Source of the DNA: Syngnathus acus
Lineage: Eukaryota > Chordata > Actinopteri > Syngnathiformes > Syngnathidae
Direction of reading: 5' to 3'
Length of the DNA: 64,000 nt
Assembly (NCBI RefSeq): GCF_901709675.1
Contig: NC_051098.1
Coordinates: forward strand, 1,543,500 to 1,607,499
In this document: piece by piece, positions 55,046 to 64,000 of the stretch
Layout of the letters: every line of letters starts with the position of its first letter
Position numbering within the stretch: position 1 is the stretch's first letter
Position numbers and translations under genes: made by a program
The notes under the pieces: model-generated
Database searches by the model: none
The model's input: the letters and a program-made list of their open reading frames with translations, nothing else
Told to the model about the DNA's origin: nothing

Positions 55046-55610
55046 ACATCAAAGTCAAAGTCAAAGTCTGCTTTATTGTCAATTTCTTCACATGCCAAGA
55101 CACACAAAGAAATTGAAATAACGTTCCCACTATCCCACGGTGACAAGACATAGTACAGTAAACAATCGCGTTTCTCAAACGATCTCCTATAAAATGATCG
55201 GAACTGACTAAAGTTCGATCTAACGCATTGGTACTACTTACCTATGTTTCCCTTCCATATCGATCAGTAGATTTACTCGAAACATTAACAGAGCAGCCTA
55301 TTTTGACATGAAATAGCCTCGCGGGTACAACAGCTATTCGGTGACGCCCCCTGACTACAGTTGCCGTAATGCTGGGAAGCGATGCGACCTTGTAATTTAC
55401 TAGTCGTACTAAAACGTACTGAAACATTTTGGCAGAGCACTGTGTACAACCAGTATGGATCAACAAATTCATCAGTTGATCCATATATAAGGCGCACTGG
55501 CCTATAAGGCGCACTGTCGGCTTTTGAGAAAATTTTAGGTTTTTAGGTGCGCCTTTTAGGGCGGAAAATACGGTACACAATATACATACAAGTAAATATG
55601 ATGTGGAAAA
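55046..55610 (-). mobile_element. LINE 3' end split by family C fragment
   Basis: 55046-55155 and 55576-55610 read continuously as the 3' UTR of the LINE at 795-2290 (gacatagtaca then cacaatatacatacaagtaaa). C2 sits between them at a TA. Confidence 0.8.
55156..55573 (-). mobile_element. Family C half element, inverted (C2)
   Basis: 418 bp, reverse complement of 52727-53143, nearly identical. Its right end has the normal terminus, and TA flanks both sides (55154-55155, 55574-55575), but its left end lies inside the first 251-bp unit and has no family C tip. Confidence 0.88.
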
Positions 55611-55916
55611 AGTGTATTTCAGTTTAATTGTAGCGTGCTTACGTCCATAAACTTGTGCACAGCCTTATTGGCTCTAGAAAATACTCATTTGTGGTGGTGG
55701 TGGGCAGTGGCGGCTCACTCGGAATGGTGAGGTGGAAACGGAGAGTGTATAGGATAAGGATGGACAGAAAGGAAAGGATCCAGTGACTATAGAGTTAATT
55801 CGTGAAAATGGGTGGGGAAATGGTTGACGAGGGTGCTACAGGAAGTGATGGCAGGCCAGTAAAGAAAATAAACGCTAAACGTGTTTTAACATTGACTGGT
55901 TAAAACAGGAGAATTA

Positions 55917-56108
55917 TAGGGTGACCAGATTTGGGTTTCTGAAAAAGAGGACACCTTTTTTTTTGGAGGACGGCATGGTCATTTTTTGGGAGGGGGCGTG
56001 GTCATGGGGGGAATCTTTTTTTTTGGGGGGGGGGTCATTTGTGTCATGTTATGACACAAATTACAAGGTGTCTGTATAGCAATTGCATTTATTGGCCCGA
56101 ATAACACA
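55917..56108 (+). repeat. Dispersed DNA-element end, copy of 9005-9200
   Basis: Starts atagggtgaccagatttggg and follows the copy at 9005 to ggcccgaataacacaaaacaacat. The ggtgacc start fits the opposite end ggtcaccctag near 19713. Confidence 0.65.
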
Positions 56109-56490
56109 AAACAACATGCCGTATTGGCCTGAATATAAGACGACCTTGATTATAAGCCGACCCCCTCTTTTGCAAGACTCAAGTTTGAAAAAATACTTTT
56201 TGAACACCAAATTAAATTTTTATACAGAAAATAATTACCGTACATCTGAAACAATCTTACACATCTTAATATCTGAACATTTAAATATGTGAACTAAAGT
56301 GCAATCACGTTTGTAAATGAATGGCTTCTGGTTTTTGAAATGTAAATAAACCAATCTACTGTGATAAAACAACAAAATTGCAATAATTTTCATAATCAAA
56401 GTGAAGTCTAACTGTAACTGTAGTCTTGAAACAAATCTGAATAAGGAAAAACATTGCAATAAAATAATCCAAACTGCTACCGCTATTGTT
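56109..56490 (+). mobile_element. Family E fragment (E2)
   Basis: Begins ccgtattggcctgaatataagacg and follows E1 with one internal deletion to about 56490. The right terminus is missing. Confidence 0.8.
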
Positions 56491-57166
56491 GTGGAGCCTG
56501 AGGACTGTATCGGGGGTTGGCTCGGATGGTTATGCTCTTTTCGCCCACGGGTGTCGGTCAGAACACAGGAGGGAAGAAGTGGTTGAGTTTTGATTGCTTT
56601 ACTGAATTATTGGCAAAAAAGTAACAGGCACTGTGGCTCAGGGGGGCATACAGGCAAACTGGCAAAAGAGTATAGGCACATGTTTGGTCGTAAGGATGTG
56701 AGAGCAGGTGTGTGTAGTGTACATGAGTGAGTCTTTGGGTGTGTGAATGTGATTCTTGTGTGTGTGATTATTGTGTGAAGGGTGTGTGGTGTGTGTGTGT
56801 GTGGGGGGGGGAGTGGTTCTGCAACAGACGGAAATACAGCACGCAAGTCAACGCTCAACTCCTGACGTCACACAACACTAGCAGACGGCACACATTACAT
56901 AACTAACTGCGCGTAACGGTTCCACTATACTAAATAACCATAAATTAAATACTCTCGGCAACATACAAAACATAAGTCATCGAGACAACAAAATACATTT
57001 GCTGGCGACCGTTAGTCGCCGTGCTGCTGCGTAACGGCTACTCGTACGGATGTGAGGCAAACTTAAAGGAGCGCGCCGAAGCTATCAATCAAACGGCGCA
57101 CACACGAAACAAACTGCGATCAGACAAACGGCACAACAGTAGACAGTAGTAACAATGAAATGTCTA
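56491..57166. other. Unassigned; GT-rich stretch
   Basis: A GT-rich tract lies at about 56710-56810. GC-rich sequence at 57000-57140 may be an old LTR, but no termini or motifs support that. Confidence 0.4.
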
Positions 57167-57961
57167 TACCGTAATTTTCAGGACTATAAATCGCGTTTTT
57201 TTTCATAGTTTGGGTGGGGGGGGGGCGACTTATAATGAGGAGCGACTTATATGTGAATTCTTTCAATTTTCAACAAAAAAAAAAAAAAGTGAAACCGCGA
57301 TAAACGAACCGCGATGTAGCAAGGGATTACTGTAATTTGAATTTCAAGTGACGTCAGCAGCGCGGCGTGGCGGTTGTTTACAAAAAGGAAAAAGATTGAT
57401 CACGGGATGACGAAGATGATGAAGGGCCCCACGTACTACCGGCATTATTAGCGGCTTTGTTTCTAAGTGACACGGAGGACGAAGAGTTTGAAGCATTTAA
57501 GGATTTGGAGTGACACAGAAGGTTTGAAAAACTATTATGGCTTTTACGCACGCCCGGTCCTAATCTACGAAGCTCTATTTCACCTCCGTGGATAGAAGTC
57601 GGGGGCCGGCGCTCGGCCGGGTGGCTGTCCGGGGACGGTGGATGGGGCTCGGTCATGGCTTTTACGCACATCCGGTCCTATTCTATGGATCTCTCTTCCA
57701 CCTCCGTGGCTGGAAGTCCACGCCGCCACGCGCCTGGAAGTTTGTTTTGTTAAATAAAGAGCCGTTTACCAAACCCACGTCTTTCCTTGTACTTTGTTAA
57801 CGCTACAATATAGTTATATACTAGATCTGTGGAATAACGACGAGGCTGACGTCAGGGCGCATGCGCGGTGTTGTTGACAAAGGACGAGGAATTTGATCGA
57901 TGGATTTAATGATTTAGAGTGCACAGATGGTTTGATAATATTATTGCTTATATAATAGTTA

Positions 57962-58076
57962 CCGTTTTTTTCCGTGTATAATACGCAAAATTTAACTAAT
58001 TTATTGTCCTAAAATCTGGGGTGCGCATTATACATGGGTACAATTTTTTTTTAATTTTTTTTTTTTAATTTAATTA

Positions 58077-58108
<32 letters not shown>

Positions 58109-58900
58109 AAATCATGGTACTGGTACGAGTATTGATTTATGTATTGTTCTCTTCTTGTCATGTTGTGAAAGAATGTGGGTTGAATAAATACCGAAAGAAC
58201 AATAGTGTGTTTGTACTGTGCTCTGGTCATTTCGTCAAAGAAGGGATAATAGTCCTCTTCTCTTCTTGACTGACAATGAATGTGATAGCTTAATACAATC
58301 AGCAAATAACAAAATGCGTATTACAGGTAATATTTTATTTCACAACACTTTGCCTTGTTCCTTTCGTCTCTGCTGTTCACTTCAAACACGCTCCATACGA
58401 ACGCAATGCTCTCGTATCAGACGCTTGCTCGATCACCTGCTCGTTTGCTGTCACAATGTACCCTACACAAATCCGAAACATTTGTTGCGGCTCCGAGTCA
58501 CGACGAGGGGCAAGTTTTGGTTTCCAAGGGTGTTTTTATTCCTCTTCAACGTCTCTCCCATACAGAGCCGCCTTTTTCACATGTCCGCACGTCACTTTCC
58601 TCTCTTTTCATCTGATCGCGGTGGTGCCTTTATGGGCAGTCGGAGAAATCAACGCCAACAAAAAAAATACATCCAGCCTAGTTAAGACCATACCAAAGAC
58701 TATAAAAATGGGACCCATTGCCTCCCTGCGTGTGTGACGATCATTGGGACTTTAAAAAAAAAAAAAAAAAAAAAATTAAAAAAAAAAAAAAAAGAATTGG
58801 GTGCGTATTATACATGGGTACAGGCTTTTTTCCAGCATCAACATGCCATTGTTAGGGTGCGTATTATACATGGGGGCGTATTATACACGGAAAAAAACGG
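57962..58900 (+). mobile_element. Family B copy B1, complete
   Basis: 939 bp, TA duplicated (57960-57961, 58901-58902). The empty site agttatttgatat in other A copies (39283, 59980) shows TA once, which proves a 2-bp target. Includes poly-T/poly-A tracts and the shared open frame at 58218-58685. Confidence 0.93.
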
Positions 58901-58913
58901 TATTTGATATCTA

Positions 58914-59828
58914 CCGTTTTTTTCCGTGTATAATATGCAAAATTTAACTAATTTATTGTCCGAAAATCTGGGGTGCGCATTATACATGGGTACAATTTTT
59001 TTTTAATTTATTTATTTTTTTAAATGTATTTATTATTTTTTTTTAAGAAAATCATGGTACTGGTACGAGTATTGATTTATGTATTGTTCTCTTCTTGTCA
59101 TGTTGTGAAAGAATGTGGGTTGAATAAATACCGAAAGAACAATAGTGTGTTTGTACTGTGCTCTGGTCATTTCGTCAAAGAAGGGATAATAGTCCTCTTC
59201 TCTTCTTGACTGACAATGAATGTGATAGTTTAATACAATCAGCAAATAACAAAATGCGTATTACAGGTAATATTTTATTTCACAACACTTTGCCTTGTTC
59301 CTTTCGTCTCTGCTGTTCACTTCAAACACGCTCCATACGAACGCAATGCTCTCGTATCAGACGCTTGCTCGATCACCTGCTCGTTTGCTGTCACAATGTA
59401 CCCTACACAAATCCGAAACATTTGTTGCGGCTCCGAGTCACGACGAGGGGCAAGTTTTGTTTTCCAAGGGTGTTTTTATTCCTCTTCAACGTCTCTCCCA
59501 TACAGAGCCGCCTTTTTCACATGTCCGCACGTCACTTTCCTCTCTTTTCATCTGATCGCGGTGGTGCCTTTACGGGCAGTCGGAGAAATCAACGGCAACA
59601 AAAAAAAATACATCCAGCCTAGTTAAGACCATACCAAAGACTATAAAAATGGGACCCATTGCCTCCCTGCGTGTGTGACGATCATTGGGACTTAAAAAAA
59701 AAAAGAAAAAAATAAATAAATAAATTGGGTGCGTATTATACATGGGTACAGGCTTTTTTCCAGCATCAACATGCCATTGTTAGGGTGCGTATTATACATG
59801 GGGGCGCATTATACACGGAAAAAAACGG
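58914..59828 (+). mobile_element. Family B copy B2, complete
   Basis: 915 bp, TA duplicated (58912-58913, 59829-59830), only 11 bp after B1 and in the same orientation. Nearly identical to B1 including the open frame (59158-59622). Confidence 0.93.
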
Positions 59829-60406
59829 TAATTTATATATCGTTATATGGACCTGTGGAATATTTTGAAGTGCAAGCGCCGTCAGCTGCGCGCACCCGGC
59901 CGGCATTGTTGACATAAAGGACGGTCGATGGATTTAATGATTTGGAATGACACAGATGGTTTGATAACATTATTGCTTATATAATAGTTATTTGATATAT
60001 AATTTATATATCGTTATATGGGCCTGTGGAATATTTTGAAGTGCAAGTGCCATCAGCGGCGCGGACCCATTGTTGACAAAGGACGATTGATGGATTTAAT
60101 GAATTGGAGTGACACAGATGGTTTTATAAACGTGTTATTTATGTAATAGTTATTTGAATAACTCTGAATGTCAGGCCCGTTCTCAGCTCTTCGTTTGTGT
60201 TTATGTCACGTTAGCATACCTATCGTTTAGCCTGTTGTTGCTCGTTCATGTCTGTTCTTGGTGTTGGATTTTGTCGAATAAATTTCCCCCAAAATGCGAC
60301 TTATACTCCTGAGCGACTTATATATGTTTTTTTTTCACGTTATTGTGCATTTTATGGATAATGCGACCTATATTCCGGAGCGAATTTTAGTCCGAAAAAT
60401 ACGGTA

Positions 60407-60739
60407 AGTGCATTACAGATAAAAAATGATCACATTGATTGTACAATGTTTTAAAACATTTAGTCAACAAACAGTTATGTGGAACTTAAAAACAAATAAA
60501 AACATCAAACACATCTAAATTTAGAAATAAATGAATTTAAAATGCATTTTCCACATCAAGGTAGCAATTCTAAAAACATAAATTGAGGACACACACTTGA
60601 AATCTTAAGTGGCAGCTGTTTTAAACAGACATTTGATAAAGTAAATTTGGCCCCTTCCTTTTTAAGGCATAAAATGTAAACAAAAACAACTCTCATAGAT
60701 AACATACGTGGCATGCATAAGACATAATTTTTTGCTTAA
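60407..60739. other. No gene seen
   Basis: AT-rich sequence between A7 and the hAT coding remnant, perhaps the 3' part of that hAT. Confidence 0.4.
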
Positions 60740-62200
60740 CAATACTCTTCAGACTGTGAATGGTGAGCGAAAAACTGCAAATTCTGTCTCGAGTTCGCTA
60801 AAGACCTGAAATCGTTTCTCAAACTCCCTCAGCAACCCTGAAATCTTGTCTTTGTACTGTTTCACATCAGGATTAACACTTGCTGCGCACACATCTCGGA
60901 GACAGGGAAAATGAGCAGGGTCTCCGCTTGCTATCTGCATCTCCCATAACGTGAGGTTTAACTTGAATGCACATAATACTGTGTTACATTTTTTTTGCGT
61001 CCCTGCAACATTCTTTTCAGATTATTCAAGTGCTCTGTGATATAAACCATGAATGCTAGATCCTGCAGCCAAAGTGGGCACTGTAATTCCTTAACAGGTT
61101 TTCCTTTTTTCTCCATAAATTGTCCAATTTCCCCACGTAGATGAAAGAAGCGCCTCAGCACAGCACCTCTGCTTAACCATCTTAACTCAGTGTGGTATGG
61201 CAGACCATAGGTAATGTTACAGTCACTGAGAAGGCTGTCCAACTGACGATGATTGAGACCTCTGGCTCGGATGAAATTAACAGTTCGGACAGCCACCTCC
61301 ATGACATGATCGATTTTTAAGGACTTGTAGCATAATGCCTCCTGATGCAAAATGCAATGAAATGTCCGAAAGTCACACTGAACTTGGTCACAACACCTGC
61401 TTTTTTCCCTATCATTGACGGCGCACCATCAGTGGCCAGGCTTACAGCGCGGGACCAGTCCAACCCTGTCCAGTGCTCCAACGACGGAGCGGAAAATGTT
61501 GTGGCTGTTGTGGTGTCATAGGCACCAACTCGAGAAACTCCTCTGTGACAGTCAAAGTGTCATCAACACCACGGATGAATACGGCCAGTTGAGCGACGTC
61601 TGTAATATCAGTACTGCCATCAATTGCAACAGAAAATTCCAGAAATGACTCCACTTTGCCTTTCAGTTGTCTGTCCAAATCTGACGATTGTTCTGAAATC
61701 CTGTATGCCACGGTATTTCTCGACAAGCTAATATTGGCAAAAGCTTGTCGCTTCTCAGGACACACAATTTCAGCCTTCAGCATGCAGTTTTTGACCAACT
61801 CCCCCTCAGAGTACGGCTTTAATGTTAATGCTACTTGGTTAGCATTTACGTAGCCGGCTTTCACTGCAGAATCACTGACCTCTCGGCTCCGGGTTAAAAC
61901 AGATTGCTGTTTCCTCAGACCAACCAACATTTCATTAATCTTGTTTTCTCAGTTCTCCGTGCAAGCTGTTGTATTTTTCACCATGCTGAGTTTCACAGTG
62001 GCATATTGTACTCCTTAAGCACCGAGACTTGCTGCATGCAATGGGTTTCCCATTCACCTCTGTGAACATATAGGAAAAAGTCAAATTTTCTTGAAAAATC
62101 CGACACTTTTCTCTTTTTGACAAAGACATTTCGCTGATGAGGGTGCCCGTTCCAAGAGAAAAAGCGGGTAAAGTGATTGAATTGACTAAAACACAACGCC
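60740..62200 (-). pseudogene. hAT transposase, GTF2IRD2-like, nearly full length but broken
   Basis: On the minus strand, a decayed BED-type N-terminus (62129-61935, two frames), then ALTLKPYSEGELVKNCMLKA, NISLSRNTVAYRISEQSSDL and the first catalytic region SVAIDGSTDITDVAQLAVFI. A shift follows, with LATDGAPSMI (second Asp) near 61420. Next are HQEALCYKSLKIDHVMEVAV, YHTELRWLSRGAVLRRFFHL and a C-terminus with VFSELETEFAVFRSPFTV and a stop near 60749. At least three frameshifts. The terminal inverted repeats could not be identified with confidence. Confidence 0.85.
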
Positions 62201-62349
62201 TCTAGTGAAAAACATAGGAACTGCAGATTAAACAAAACAAAAACAAAAAAGTAGTTTATTCTTTTTTTTTTTTTAATAATGCAAATTTATCCCCGGGCCG
62301 GACTAAACCCTGTGTTGGTCCGGTTCCGCTAGGTTCCGTCGTATGTTCT

Positions 62350-63104
62350 ACAACCCTGTTCTAAGCAAGTCACTGCCTGGATCCAGTGAGACGGCCATTG
62401 TGTCCCGGATAGTTCCCTATTTTTACTCTGCGTGGTGGCCACAAAACTGATGCAGCTGAGAGTGATGTTTAAGTATGATGGCCATTCTTTTCTGTAAAGT
62501 ACCAGAATTCTATTTTCACTTGAGTTGTTTGTATTAGGTCTGTAGTTTGCACCTGCAGTTAGCACAGCTGCTGGCAATCGATCCAACCTGGGATGATTCA
62601 TTTTAGAATATAAAATGTTTTGTAGTATTTGTACACTTGATCATTGTGAGAGAATGCCATGGGTGACACTCTTGGAGCAATAGCAATTATAGAACAAAAC
62701 AACTCAGCGTAGATGCCAAACAGATTTCAGTACTGTAGAAAATTCACTTAACCTGTTTTGCCATGAGCATGAAATGCTCCAGGAATGCAAAGATCTCATA
62801 CACTGTCTAGCATTTCAGAATTGTCTTAAGTCAGATGTGTCAAAACCTTTTGTAAAGGGGATCATATTAGGTTCGATGTAAATGTATAAGTCGGATTGAT
62901 TCCTAGAACCATAACCATTATAAATTAACTTTAAATATATCCTTTTCTGTCTGCAGTTAGGTTGATATTGCAAATGAGAATCTATTGTCAATTGCATTAC
63001 CAGGATAGTTAAATATTAAAATAATAAATTAAATACCAATGAATGATCTCATGAAAGTTGAATTAATTTTTTATTACATGGATATAGTTTGTTTTATTAT
63101 TGTT
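62350..63104. other. No gene seen
   Basis: Unassigned AT-rich sequence. A gggccggactaaaccctg phrase near 62295 might be a decayed hAT end. Confidence 0.4.
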
Positions 63105-63170
63105 TGTCACGGAATGGAGCAGGGCGACCAAGTGCACCTTGGACCAAAGTTTATTGAATAAAATACAATT
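63105..63170 (-). mobile_element. Gypsy LTR 3'-end fragment
   Basis: Minus strand: ...ttcaataaactttggtcc...ctccattccgtgaca. The aataaa and CGTGACA end fit a Gypsy LTR. Similar to 15275-15360. Confidence 0.5.
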
Positions 63171-63171
63171 A

Positions 63172-63480
63172 CCGTATTTTCCAGACTATAAGTGACTCCG
63201 GAGTACAAGTCGCACCAGCCATAAAATCCATAATAAAGAAGAAAGAAACAAGTCGCAACAGAGTACAAGTCGCGTTTTGGGGGAAACTTTATTTGTCAAA
63301 ATTCAACACCAAAAACAGACATAAATAGGTACCAACAGGCTAAACGATACGGTGTGCTAACGTTACATAAACAGGAACTGAGAACGTGCCTGACATAACA
63401 TATTAAGTTATTTAAATAACTATGACATAAATAACACGTTTATCGAACCATCCGTGTCACTCCAAATCATTAAATCTATG
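63172..63480 (+). mobile_element. Family A copy A8, truncated
   Basis: Starts after TA (63170-63171) with ccgtattttccagactataagtgactccgg and follows family A through the ccatccgtgtcactcc module. Cut by a retroposon at about 63480. Confidence 0.8.
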
Positions 63481-63590
63481 GAGGGGATGGATTAAGATCA
63501 CACGGGGATGGGTTAAATGCAGAGGACAAATTTCACCACACCCAGATGTGTGTGTGACGATCATTGGGACTTTAACTTTAACTTTTTTAA
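63480..63590 (+). repeat. SINE/LINE-tail retroposon
   Basis: Last part of the repeat seen at 25085-25275, ending acgatcattgggactttaactttaactt. Confidence 0.8.
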
Positions 63591-63603
63591 CAAAATCTTT
63601 GTC

Positions 63604-64000
63604 TGTCACGCGCAGGCGCCACCGGCCACTCGACCACGCCCCCCTATCACCGAAATCACCGTCACCTGGCACTGGCTCATTGGGAGCGCTATATTAGCGC
63701 GGCCAGCATAACACCCTTTGTCAGCTTGTTTTGTGATGACCTTGTACGCACCGGTCCGAGTAAGCTTGACTCCCCGATTCCTTGTGATTTGGTTCCTGAT
63801 CTGCCTGTCTTGCCCGACCTTTTCTCAGCCAGCAGTTGTCCTCCTAAAAGTCCTCCTGTTTGCAGTCTGTCCTCGCCAGTCCCGTTAAGCACTCCTTCCC
63901 CTGGCTCGCCATCCGGCCATCCACGCCCGACGAGTCTAGCCTCGTTCGTTCACCGCTCCAGCCCTCCACCGATCACTTTCCCCTTCACAATAAAGTCTGT
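63604..64000 (+). mobile_element. Ty3/Gypsy-type LTR, cut by window edge
   Basis: Starts TGTCACGCGCAGGCGCC, has an atatta TATA-like box at about 63691, a C/T-rich transcribed part and aataaag at about 63990. The layout matches fish Gypsy LTRs. The primer site and coding region would lie beyond the window. Confidence 0.65.

Larger units (their letters stand above)
57169..60404 (-). mobile_element. Family A copy A7, inverted, holding B1 and B2
   Basis: TA flanks both sides (57167-57168, 60405-60406). One 118-bp repeat lies at about 57540-57730. Two family B elements interrupt it. The roughly 170-bp module atttatatatcgttatatggrcctgtgg...gttatttga occurs twice in succession (59830-59999, 60000-60160). 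Removing both B copies restores the family A order. Confidence 0.9.

Noticed and set aside
58355-58737. Overlapping 86-93 codon frames in family B
   Set aside because: Alternative frames of the same young repeat, present in each copy; no independent evidence for coding.
60740-62200. Host GTF2IRD2-type gene
   Set aside because: Intronless, frameshifted and of hAT transposase layout; family resemblance reflects the transposon origin of the host gene domain.

Overview
This window is vertebrate nuclear DNA, most likely from a ray-finned (teleost) fish. The host call rests on its mobile elements: RTE/Rex3-like LINEs ending in GATG repeats, L2-type LINEs with fish-style 3' tails, many hAT and hAT-MITE families, Tc1, Tigger/pogo and piggyBac remnants, Ty3/Gypsy LTRs starting TGTCACG, and very long CA microsatellites. 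I recognise no host protein-coding exon, tRNA or rRNA gene. The window reads as an intergenic or intronic graveyard of nested transposons, and every recognisable protein is a broken transposase, reverse transcriptase or Gag.

Layout. 0-9 kb: Gypsy LTR edge, antisense L2 LINE, piggyBac remnant, second L2 remnant, a complete TA-flanked element (family A) with a hAT MITE inside it, and a Tigger derivative. 9.8-15.1 kb: a family A copy split by a 4.86 kb composite insertion with hAT-type ends and a perfect 8-bp target duplication. 15.1-18 kb: broken hAT copies and the 5' end of an antisense endogenous retrovirus (LTR, tRNA-Phe primer site, truncated gag). 18-25 kb: a tandem zinc-finger transposon remnant, a (CA)n tract, a well preserved L2 3' half, a small hAT and a LINE C-terminus. 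25.8-32.4 kb: one hAT carrying an RTE LINE that itself holds LTR and L2 sequence. 34.6-41 kb: a family A copy split by two hAT derivatives, a second A copy, and a Tc1. 42.4-47.4 kb: an antisense RTE LINE split by two hATs, each with a perfect 8-bp duplication. 48.4-49.8 kb: a hAT holding a SINE. 50-52.4 kb: LTR-like sequence. 52.7-55.6 kb: family C with 251-bp tandem repeats and an inverted half copy. 57.2-60.4 kb: a family A copy holding two family B elements. 60.7-62.2 kb: a degraded hAT transposase. 63.1-64 kb: Gypsy LTR pieces.

The most interesting structural signal is that four otherwise unrelated non-coding families (called A, B, C and E here) share one terminal design: TA target, a TACCGT tip, then two or more boxes of the form TATAAnnCGC or a close variant. 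That suggests one mobilising machinery. Family letters are mine, for cross-reference only. No database search was possible, so clade names come from protein motifs and general knowledge, and many of these repeats may already be catalogued in fish repeat libraries.
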